Shown: one piece after another, positions 11,646 to 21,065 of the stretch
How positions within the stretch are numbered: position 1 is the stretch's first letter
How the letters are laid out: every line of letters begins with the position of its first letter
Notes under the pieces: model-generated
Told to the model about the DNA's origin: nothing
Databases searched by the model: none
What the model saw: only the letters and a program-made list of their open reading frames with translations
Source of the DNA: Toxotes chatareus
Lineage: Eukaryota > Chordata > Actinopteri > Toxotidae
NCBI GenBank assembly: GCA_016801885.1
Contig: CM028889.1
Location: 26,232,001-26,296,000 of the forward strand
DNA: 64,000 bases
Direction of reading: 5' to 3'
Translations under genes and position numbers: made by a program

Positions 11646-11775
11646 AGAAAGTGTCTCATCTGGCTCGTGCATGGTTATGCAGTCCATACTGATCTGAATG
11701 GTGTTTCCTGCAGACCCATCTGTTGGACTGTCTGTGAAATTCAGCTCAATGGGCTGGACTGAATGAATGGCAGAT
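11646..11775 (-). CDS. tp63: tp63 TA exon 3
   Basis: 130 bp. It encodes the end of the transactivation region, including HSVQPIELNFTD and IQISMDCITM, which align with human SVQPIDLNF and IEISMDCIRM. The acceptor AG at 11776-11777 follows a T-rich tract, and the donor TCT followed by GTAAGTA is strong. The first base completes the Gln codon split with exon 2, and the exon ends on a codon boundary, so it joins the shared exon in frame. Human TAp63 carries a further DPMW before the shared QYTN; those residues are absent here because the donor falls right after the DETLS segment. Confidence 0.95.
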
Positions 11776-11870
11776 CTGAAACACAATGGAGATGATACCA
11801 CTGAAGCACACTTAAGTCTGTGTGTGTTTATCCACTTACAGCAGAATGTTTTTATGTGTTATTCACTTAC

Positions 11871-12005
11871 TGGTCCAGCATATCAAACAGTTGGTTGAAT
11901 ACATCTTGGCTGAAGAAGTCATTTGTCTGTGCTGACTGATTCTGGGACATGGTGGTGAGGAATGAGGTCTCTCTACAGGACAAACGGGATGGGGGGTCCC
12001 TGAGT
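11871..12005 (-). CDS. tp63: tp63 TA exon 2 (transactivation helix)
   Basis: 135 bp, residues 18-63 of the long TA form. It contains the p53-family transactivation motif at residues 52-61, DVFNQLFDML, in the place of human EVFQHIWDFL. The residue equivalent to the key Trp is Phe58, codon at 11885-11887. An internal in-frame ATG at 11948-11950 (Met37) starts MSQNQS, matching the MSQ start of classical TAp63, and lies in an optimal context, ACCACCATG. The acceptor has a long T-rich tract (TTTTTTTTTCTCCTTGCAG on the transcript strand). The donor is CCA followed by GTAAGT, opening a 95-bp intron. p63 of this class activates transcription and guards oocyte quality in mammals. Confidence 0.95.
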
Positions 12006-12999
12006 CTGCAAGGAGAAAAAAAAATCAACCCTGATCATGTTACATTCATTTTACTGCTCATATTCCAAATAAGCCTTTCTTACTTAATGTTGATATGTTT
12101 GAAATAAGCACAACTATTCTAAATGGCAGTTTTAAACGTTGCAATGTCAGCGAACATTCAACATAAATGTTTATGTGCAGGGCTGAGATCTGGCCACCCA
12201 GCCAGAAGAGGAAAAGAGGAGGAGGAGGAGGAGTCCTGCTAGCAGCCATTCATGAAGAGCACTTCCATTGTGAAGAAGTCAGCCTGCATAATACTGAATA
12301 TTTGTACTACACATAATGGTGATTATGCACCATTCAGACCGAGGCACTTTGACCTGCTCCCCTGAAACATTACACCTGCTTCAGAGCTCAGCATGCCATT
12401 GTTTCTGCTGAAGTGGCGCACGCTGCAGTCTGAGACAGGCGGAATTCCCCCCACAGTCTATATGATAGCACTGCTGCAACTTTTGGTATGTGTACAGCTG
12501 GACAAGCTTTGGGGGGGAGGGGGGTTATAATCCGAAGCTGGCACTATTTTAGGTTTTGGAATTCCCCAACACTGCGTGATGAATGATATTAATACCTGAC
12601 TTACAAACACAGGCATATCTAATGAAGTGAATAATTTAACTTATGCAGGAGTTACACATGAGGCAGTGCTGAGTTTAGAATATAGATGAGTTCAATTTGC
12701 AGTGCCTAAGAAACAGAGGGGGATGTTGGATGTTGGAGATTTGGCCTATAGATCTCACAGCCTGGGCTGGTGTAATAGTCAGTTTAGAGACTTTTGTAAT
12801 GTTAGCACCATGTTGAAGCTGTGACTGTTTAAGAGGAGCAATTTACAGCTACTGGGACTAATGGACACTCCAACTCACCTTACACTGGAAACTGGACATT
12901 TACATAATTATTATTAGCTACATCATTTGTAACTTTAAATTTCTGAACCAGTACGAAAAACAAATTTAGCTGCCTTCACATTTTCACGCGGAGTGGATT

Positions 13000-13380
13000 A
13001 CAGAGCTATGGTACTTAAGATATAGCAAGTTAGCTAACTCAAGCCCGGTTAGACAGAGCTCGGCTAATTTCAATATGACGCTAACTACCAAAACTATTGG
13101 CCATTTTAGCTCTGTCTCCTTCAGCTGAGCTAGCTAAAATCTCGGATATATCCCTGCTTTGACCTGACATCTCTCCTGTGTTATTAGCTGTGCCCACCTT
13201 TGTTTATTTAAACATCTATTAATCCTGGAAACGAGAGCTGCAAAATCTAACACGTTATCTTCGGTGACCCGAGAGTAGCTATGTAATTCTGTTCCGCCTG
13301 ATTTAGCTCCGGTTGCCCTTCAAGGCGCATGCTAATCGTCATGGCAACCAGAATCTCACGGGAGCACGTCGAGATGGCGT
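13000..13380 (-). promoter_or_regulatory. Candidate alternative tp63 promoter in TA intron 1
   Basis: CpG dinucleotides are visibly denser here than in the surrounding intron. Within about 60 bp lie an NRF1-like GCGCATGC (13326-13333), an RFX X-box-like site that reads GGTTGCCATGACG on the minus strand (13337-13349), and a YY1-like GAGATGGCG (13371-13379). A transcript starting here on the minus strand would reach TA exon 2 after 1.3 kb and could use Met37 there. A plus-strand noncoding transcript is an equally open alternative. Motifs are seen; promoter activity is inference. Confidence 0.35.
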
Positions 13381-13413
13381 TTTTTTTTTTTGTTGTTTTT
13401 TTTGTTTTTTTTT
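13380..13413. repeat. T-rich low-complexity run
   Basis: Almost pure T with three isolated G, immediately after the GAGATGGCG motif. On the minus strand it resembles a poly(A) tail, but no recognisable retroposed body adjoins it. Confidence 0.85.
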
Positions 13414-14439
13414 AAATACTTGTAAATTAAAATACTGCGACACTATTCACCAAATTCATCAAACACAATTTACTTTTGTTCTATAATAATGAGATACAGA
13501 GAAATACATATGATTCTTTATGATTGTGATTGTTATTTATAAACTGTAGATTTAAGAATCAAATAGGCCTGTTAAAAATATGAACCTATTTCTTAACCAA
13601 TTTCTTATGTATTTTAGACATTGCTGCTTAGTTGATCTTTCAGACTGTTTTAACTTTACTGTTGCATGAGTTTTTATCTGAGAGGACGAGGAGAACTGCA
13701 GTAGGAAGACATCTAGACATTAAATCAAAAAAGGGCTTCCTGAGGTTTAGCAGATAAGTCCATCATAAGATTCAAATAATGGAGGGAAGTCACTGGAAAA
13801 ACAAGAAAACAAGTTGAATGAATTAAAACAGGTAGACTGCAGGTAGAACAGGTGTGGTGTTGTCTCTGTTAATGGAAGAGGGAGGAATTAGGTGTGGTTC
13901 TTCTACTGACCTGTGCCTTAATTAAACTCCTTTTGATTTTGGCTTTAATTTCCTCTTAAAATAGGCTATTTGGCAGAACTCGTTCAACTGTCACCTCATT
14001 AGTTTGTCTAAACGACTTTAGAGCTTTGTTTCACGCTTTGTTTCACAGCACTGTCAGAATGAGAATATAATCACAAAAGTTGTGCATCAGGTTCAACACA
14101 TGCAGCAGTGTGAGCCAATGAGTTGATTTCAGTTTTACCATAGTAAAACAGTATCCTACACCCACTGATGTCCTACAACCCTGCAAAACTCTGCATAGTC
14201 CTATGAGCTCTTGAGATTGTAAAAGCTTTCATTAAAGCATATTGGATAGTGTCCAAAAATGCATTGTCATGAAACCAAGAGCAAGGCAATTTCACCTGCA
14301 GCTACATTTTTATAGACTAATTTGAATATTTGAACTGTTGAGACTCCAGTAGCTTAGAAACAGTGAACAGCAAGATGGAAATCCTGGTAAACAAGTGAAA
14401 AATGTGACCTACAGATTAAATTTTAAAAAGTGTGAATTC

Positions 14440-14800
14440 ATAAATTCATCCTCATTCAGATGGATGGGTTTATCCCCACTCTGGCTGTTGTTTGTCTGCT
14501 GCTGGGTGTCTGGTTACTCAGAGAGTTTTTCAGTTAGCCTGAGGCGAAGGCTGTTCAGCATCCACTTAAAGACATTGCAGCGCCTCCAGACGAGACTGGG
14601 GCAGAGGTCAGCACTAAACAGGGATGGCCATTGTCTCTTGGCAGGTTGGGCACACCGACCGATGAAAATGCAATCAAAACAAACAGCCCAGCCGATTGGG
14701 GCCCTTCTCCAGTGTCTTTATTAATCACTTGTTCAAAGCCCTAAGACCTTCTCCCCCACATCTGTCAGCTCTGGCTGGAAGAGGGACATGACTCCAAAAC
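14440..14800. promoter_or_regulatory. Candidate conserved noncoding element (TA intron 1)
   Basis: Unique, mixed-composition sequence with an ATGCAATC motif (14669 region), an inverted CCAAT (GATTGG, 14694-14699) and CTTTGAAC-like and TAATCAC segments downstream. A 109-codon plus-strand frame crosses it but ends in low-information sequence without splice signals. The role is inference. Confidence 0.2.
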
Positions 14801-16587
14801 AATAGAAAGCGCCAGAGTTTCTCTTCCTCTTATCCCCTTACATTTATAGAAGTGAAAAAGTCTGAACTCAGATCATCTGGAGCAAAAAGACAGGCACATT
14901 CTTTTAATTTTAGGAATGCAAAGAAAACAAGAGAGGACGAGAGAATTTATGGACCTAAAAGATACTTTGATACTTGAAAGGTGAATAAAATCTAACAAGC
15001 AACACCACAGAAAATAAATGCCACTAAACTTGTCATTGCTCAAAAGTAGATTAAAGCAGCACTGGTAGCAGGTTTTATTTGAAATCATCATCTAATAAGG
15101 TTGAAACCCGTAGCAGTGTAGTTATCACTTAATCCACTAAATTAATTAGTGTAAGATACACAGGCCGAACTTTCTGTCTCATCAAAGCAAGTATGCTAAT
15201 GACTTTAAAAGAAATCAGTCAGCCACAACTACAAGGATGTTGTGACATTCAATTAAAATGCACAAAAGCACACAGTATACAATGGCACTATGTTCTGTTA
15301 TGTATTAACCTGGAAAACATGAACATACTACTCTTTACCAACAGGAAGGAGACAGCACGCTACAGTGTGTTAGCAGTTGTACAATCATATCAACCAGCCA
15401 GTATTTAATGCAGTCCAGTACAAATGTAAGATAACCAGGTCAAAACAGTGAACAGTTTCTTTTTTTAAATTGTACTGATTTACTATCATTTCAGAGAGAA
15501 TGAGATAACGTGGATGTCAGCGGTCTGATCACTGCTGAACTCAATAATAATTAATGAAAAGAAACAGTGAGGATTCAGTGGATGCAACAGTGTGAACTCA
15601 ACATTTTATCAGTGTATAGAGTTAATTTTAAACTGATGAGTTTGTTTTGTACGTATGTACTGAACAAAAAAGACGTTTGAGAGATAAAAGATAAGAGATA
15701 TGAATTACATCATTTGTTAGACAGATTGATAGATTTATCTGTTCATATCAGTTGACATACATGTTTATTTTATTGTTGTTTGTGTTTGTGTTTATTATTT
15801 TTTGTGTTGCCTCTATTGTAAGACAACTTATACTAAATTAGATTTTAGATTTCTAATCTCAGAGGCCAAAGAAGCACCAAAATGCTCTGATGCCATGTCA
15901 TCATCATGACTTTAGTCCTATAGAGGACAGTTATGGGCCAAGAATTACATGATACAGTATCATGCTGTGACTGAAAGAAAAGCATCTGATTATATGGTAA
16001 AGTGCTGTCATCTGTTATTCTGGATTCAAAGCATCTGCAAAACATCTGACATCTAAATTACAGCAAGCATTTCCTCTGAAATTACCAAAAGTCCTCTAAA
16101 GTAAGGATCAGAAGAAGACCCTTGGATGTCATGTAATCCGTCTGCCACTTTAGCCCGGATGGCCCTTTACACATGCATTGTTGCCATAAGCATGCCACAC
16201 TTATAAATATATCAGGACAGAGCAGCAGCTGAGGATCCAGGCAGACACAACTGTTCTCAGGTCACTTTGGACCTCCAGACAGTATCAGTCTGAATGGTGG
16301 TCCAGGTCAAACAAAGATCAGGGATTCTCAGCCACTTCAGTACGTCATTAAATATTCTGAATTTTCTCTGTTCAGAGCTCAATTTGTAAAAGGTCTTAAT
16401 AAAAGTAAAAGATTATACCTAAATTCACAAATGCCCACATTTTTGTACCACACGTCAAATCCATGTGATATATGTTACTTGTGCTGCCTCAGGATTGAAT
16501 ATCATTAAAAAAAATGAAAATCACATGGTCTTAGATACGTTTAATATTACTGGAAGTCATCAGTTTAAACGGTATGTATGTACTTAC

Positions 16588-16640
16588 CGATGAAAGGGAA
16601 ATTCTGGATAATACTGCACAGCTGTGTAAGGTGAATTCAT
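16588..16640 (-). CDS. tp63: tp63 TA exon 1, coding part (start of long TA form)
   Basis: Coding part of 53 bp: ATG, then 16 more codons and two bases, then a consensus donor (CATCG followed by GTAAGT). It reads MNSPYTAVQYYPEFPFHR across the junction. Human long TAp63 starts MN and has the similar segment LQYCPDPYIQR, so homology is weak but position, phase and the QY.P motif agree. The frame runs open into exon 2. The ATG context has A at -3. Just upstream, ATGACAACATGA (16637-16648) forms a three-codon uORF whose stop overlaps the main ATG. The 5' UTR extends right toward the promoter candidate at 16780-16940. Confidence 0.85.
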
Positions 16641-16779
16641 GTTGTCATGCCAAACTTCACTTTGCAGAAATCTTCAAAATGCTCAACTTGTTAAAGGCAC
16701 ATGTATCGATGACTGTACATGAGCTACGAGAATAAACACAATTTATCAAAAAAAAAAATTATATATGTAATATATTTAT

Positions 16780-16940
16780 AAATACAAATAAATAAACAGG
16801 CCTAGATTAAAGTGCCGGAGGGTACAGTGCAGAGTGGAGAAAGTTTGAGAGATGTTTTGAATTTAGGTATTTTTTCTTAGGCTACCCTACAAATAGGAGG
16901 GGCTTATGCCAGCTATCTGACCAATCCCCAGCTACAGTTG
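16780..16940 (-). promoter_or_regulatory. tp63: Candidate TAp63 promoter
   Basis: On the minus strand GGGGATTGGTCAG (an inverted CCAAT box, around 16917-16929) is followed by a C-rich CCCCTCCT stretch, and nearer the gene by TATTTATAAATA around 16775-16787. The spacing fits a promoter for exon 1 with a start site near 16.7-16.8 kb. Motifs are seen; the start site is inference. Confidence 0.35.
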
Positions 16941-17020
16941 TACAAGATATCACTCACTCTCAGTTGCTAGGATATAGATATCAAGCAACTACATTCGATC
17001 CTGCACCCCCACCAGCAAAA

Positions 17021-17038
17021 CACACACACACACACACA
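17021..17038. repeat. (CA)9 microsatellite
   Basis: Nine perfect CA units. Confidence 0.95.
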
Positions 17039-18044
17039 GCTAGCCACTATCCTGAAAAGCTCACCCCTACCCTCTTGCATGTGTTTCTCTGGATAGTTCT
17101 GATATTTCCACCCAGATTCCCCAGTGGTTTTGTGGGTATGTGTGTTGCGTCACTGAGGTCTACGAGACTTCAAACATGCTGAAAATTTACCATACATTCT
17201 AACTGTCAGTCATTGTTGATTCTGTGCCAATTCAGCAAAATACCAAGTCAGTGTAACAACAGAAATCACCCAAATATTTGATTTTGTGAAAGTGAAACAT
17301 TCTCTCAGGCCCAGATCTCAGATGTGTAGTGAAATTGTAGTGCAGGGTAATGGATGTAAAGAACTGATAACAAGAAGAAAATAAATTTTGTATATCCTAT
17401 ACATGTATATCCTGAGCTTGAGCAAACAGAAACCAAACAAAAATACTGCAGTTTGAAAAAGCCCACATAAACTCTTACTTAAGCTAGCACACACATCGTG
17501 CCACATCCTCGCACATACCTCACTTCAATATCAGACTCTTCCTCTCACCCAAGTAGTATGACACTGTAAACCTAGAGGTCTTGTGTGGTTTTCAGAGATG
17601 AACAGCAGATGAATCAGCATGCTAAAATAAAAGGCAGGGTCACAGCAGGGGGAATGATAATAAATAGATGTAGTGTATCCAGGGGACACAAACCTCTAAG
17701 CTGCTCTCTTGTACTTTTAATAAAGGCATATAGCCTCTCTTTCCCCTCTGACTGCCTGCTATGCACCTATGAGAGACAGTACTGATACAGCAACCTGGTG
17801 ACGCGACACTGTGGTCATGAAGCTGTTACTTTGAAGATATCCTTTACAGAAATGCAATTATTTGTCGTAAAACAGAATTTCACATTAGAAATGTCACACT
17901 AATTATAAAGTTCATAATCAGACACTCATTTCCTCAATGTTTTGAAAAAGAATAATGTAAATACAACTGTCTTTTTCCCTCCTGTGAAGAAAATCTGACA
18001 CCTCACAGTTGTGAGAATTCATATTGTTGTGGTGATATGTTGAT

Positions 18045-18430
18045 AACTGCAGAGGGTCAACAGCAACAAGATGTGAACACAACATTGACATGTCATTATC
18101 TTTTAAGTTGATTTGGAGAATTGTTATCAAAAAGTTGCATATTTACACATCCAACAGTTAATGAGCAGTATTAGCTTTCATTTGGAATTCTGTCAACTCA
18201 CGAGTGTAAGTCCAATATTCACTCTGTTTTAGCTCAGTTTTTGGTCACCCGTGGGAAAAATGCTAAATGCTTCGCAACGTTGCTAACTGTGTCTGTCTGC
18301 TGTTTGGATCTGAGCAGGACATGTACAGTGGGTTTTCAAAGCTTTGCAGTTGAGACCAGCTGCCCGCTGGGGCAGAAAACGGCGCTATGAGAGCAGAGAG
18401 AGTGAACCAGAACATAAGAAATACTGTGGA
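18045..18430 (+). repeat. GCTAA-rich dispersed fish repeat, copy 1
   Basis: Shares ordered segments with the copies at 20340-20840, 26700-27140 and 54373-54660. These are the segment around GAACACAACATTGACAT, then GCTAAATGCT, GTTGCTAACT, GTCTGCTGTTTGG, and a block ending in ACCAGCTGCCCGCTGGGGC. No ORF or clear target duplication, so the class is unknown. Confidence 0.6.
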
Positions 18431-18454
18431 AATATTTCAGTCTGGACCAAAGTT

Positions 18455-18521
18455 GACAGACTGACTGACCGACCGACCGACCGACTGACCGACTGACTGA
18501 CCAACCAACCAACCAACCAAC
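18455..18521. repeat. Compound tetranucleotide repeat (GACT/GACC/AACC)n
   Basis: About 16 tetranucleotide units that change from GACT and GACC to AACC along the array. Confidence 0.95.
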
Positions 18522-20339
18522 ACTGGGGCTCCTAACGCCGTGCTGCTAGCGCTACTAAATATCAAACATGCAATCAAATCAGAGTCATTTATTGTAGCTT
18601 TGGGCTTTATCTACAGATATGATACGATTACAAAAAAACACATTTGTGTTAATTATCAAAAAAAAAAAAACATCTTCTGTCTCTTTTCATCAAAGTGCGT
18701 AGATACCCCTGCTGTTACCCCGTGCACTGAAGCCCAACAAGTACCACTGTCTGTCTGTCTATGTCTAAGCAATTATCCCCCAAGGTCACTGCTATAAAAG
18801 CCAGTTGTTGTTAATGCTCAGATAAACAAAGTTTCCCAGCTGAAAAAAAAAAACCCAACTGTAAAAGCTCAGGGTGATTATTATGTTATTTATAAGACAA
18901 ATTCCCTCTAATAAACCTTTTACATGTACTGTAGCTTTGACCATGTCCACCTCTCAACATAACAAGGACAAACTGACCTCAAGATGTCATTAAATTTGAT
19001 ATTTACAATGACATCTGAAACCCTTACATCATTAATTACTCTAAGGCTCAGGCTTTGGGAACCAGTCACTGAACCCCTCTTACTTCATTTCAGATGTATG
19101 TGTGTGTTTATGAGCTGGCAGCTACGTCAGTGACATCTCTGGTACTGTCATCAGAAGGAGTGCACATATGTGTAATATGGTTATTATTCTCACAAGGCTC
19201 TGATTAGAGAGCGCTAAGCTCACTTTAATCTGCAATTGTATCTGGAGTCAAAACCATAGATGGCAAACAGCCTGTATGACTGTACAGCACAATATCTCCT
19301 TAATTATTTGGTGTGTTCATTGTCCTGAAGGCATGATGTGGCCCCATTCACACAGCCTTATTAATGTCAAGAGTTTACATACGGGATGCCAAAGAGCAGT
19401 TGGTGGAGCAGCTGATGAAGTAGCCTCAGTGCTTGGTGCACCACGGAGAGATGTATTATCAGTGTCAGTCACATACACCACACTGTGGCAAATCACTCTC
19501 ACACTGTGAGGGGGCTATGCAGACATACTTGTGTGCGTCTGTGTGTATATTCCAGTTGGTGACTAATGCAGGGGAAATCCAGATGAGTCAAAACTACCAG
19601 TGTCCGGTGCAGTGTCTGAGAGGTGATAATTTACAGCCTATGCACTAAACTGCCCAGCAACTTAGCATTGTTCATAACATCCCTACAGGGAAACCTCTAT
19701 TTTAACTGACAATATGTTGGGGGATGTTCAGGGGACCATTGTGGCGGGTTCAAGAACACGAAGCCACAGCTCATACAAACGAAATGAAATTAAATGAATC
19801 AAAACATTTTTAAAACTTTCAGTAGAAGCATATAAATTCAGTTCCTGGAGCATGGAATATTTTCACTCTCATACAACCTGTCCTGCGCTTCCACAACGAC
19901 GCTGAAGATAAAGGGCCGTATACTTGCATGAGTTTTCCTATGTGACCAGTAAAACCTGTATTTCTATTCAATGAATCATTATTTGCGGTAATATTCACAC
20001 TCCCAGCCAATTATTGATGCTTTCCCACGATATGATTCTACTTTTTTTGTGTGTCTTTTGTCACAGTGACTTTTACACCTGAGATCAGGTTGTTGTCACG
20101 TTGGGAAAATCAATCTTGCCTGGAGAAACAAAAAGGCAGCGAGCCAGAGCTGAATAACCAAGCCAGTATTTAACTAGAACCAGATTTGTTTTTAGATGTT
20201 TATACACTGCATCATTGATTCTGAGAAATAACCTGTTATGGTGGAACTGGTGAAAAGATTATCTAGAATTTAAAAATAGATTTCAAAAAAGACATTTTAA
20301 ATAAAATAAAACAATGACAAACTTATCTATTTATATTAT

Positions 20340-20840
20340 ATTAAAGCAGCATTAATTCAGTTTTTGACCACCTGGAACAACACTAATGTGTTAGAAAGCT
20401 GTTAGAGCTATTAGCTTGCAAACAAACCGCTAACTAACAGATATTTATATATATATCTAGCAGACACAGAGCAACATTAACATTTATGCGTAGTTGTGTT
20501 TCTGGTAACCCGACAAGTTTACATCCAATGTCCTCTCTCTTTCTTGCTCTGTTTGGTCTAAAATTTTGCTGCTAAATGCTCCACTTTTTCATTAGCTTGT
20601 TGCTAAATTTGTCTGCTCTTTGGGTCTAGGCAGGTTGCACACAATCAGATTATTGGAGCTTTCTCGCTGAAAACAGATGACTGCTTTGGCTGGAAACAGT
20701 TTCATTAAGCCAGAGTTTTAGAAATAGGCTAGAAAACAAAACAATGAGCTAAAAGAGGCTAAAAAGCTATGCAGAGCTAATGGGAACCACAGATTTGGGT
20801 GATAATGCTCTGTAAGTTTGAAGCGACTATGACTGCAGCT
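20340..20840 (+). repeat. GCTAA-rich dispersed fish repeat, copy 2
   Basis: Same order of segments as copy 1, with GCTAAATGCTCCACTTTTTC (20572 region), GTCTGCTCTTTGG, and GAGCTAAAAGAGGCTAAAAA toward its end. It abuts a different repeat at its right side. Confidence 0.65.
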
Positions 20841-21065
20841 TACAATTATTTTTGATTAACTTGCCAATTATTTTTTCCAATAAAATAATTCATTATTGTG
20901 CATTATTGCGATTTATTCAAATTGTTTGTTTCATCAGTTCCATCAGTCCAAAACCCAGACAATCAATTTATTATCATATATGACAAAGGAAAGTTTCAAA
21001 TCTGAGAGGCTGGAACCAGGAATATTTGATGTTTCTGCAGCTGATTTCAGCAGTTTTCAGCTCTA
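20838..21065 (+). repeat. Dispersed fish repeat ('GTCCAAAACCCAGA' family)
   Basis: Contains GATTAACTTGCCAATTATTT, then CCATCAGTCCAAAACCCAGA and GAGAGGCTGGAACCAGGAAT. I recall this ordered set as a very common teleost interspersed sequence. Related fragments appear at 28140-28290 and 48985-49110, probably inverted. Confidence 0.55.

Larger units (their letters stand above)
12006..16587 (-). other. tp63: tp63 TA intron 1
   Basis: 4.6 kb with no further coding exon recognised. A CpG-containing, promoter-like patch lies at 13000-13380, next to a T-rich run (13380-13413). A complex unique stretch at 14440-14800 could be a conserved noncoding element. The remainder is AT-rich without recognisable structure. 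Confidence 0.7.
1..16640 (-). other. tp63: tp63 gene, 5' portion (TA and deltaN ends); continues off the left edge
   Basis: This is the 5' half of the gene for p63, a p53-family nuclear transcription factor that controls epidermal and germ-cell programmes. Five exons are visible: TA1 16588-16640, TA2 11871-12005, TA3 11646-11775, deltaN first exon 4702-4743 and the first shared exon 1-95. All junctions have GT and AG, and the TA reading frame stays open through every junction: 106 codons before the shared exon. TA intron lengths are 4582 and 95 bp; 11.55 kb separates TA3 from the shared exon, with the deltaN exon inside it. Assignment rests on recalled similarity to human p63: the shared-exon motif QYTNLGLLNSMDQ, the deltaN start MLYLE, and the TA motif SVQPI.LNF. 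The neighbouring tprg1 gene supports it. The DNA-binding domain and the rest lie off the left edge. Confidence 0.96.
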
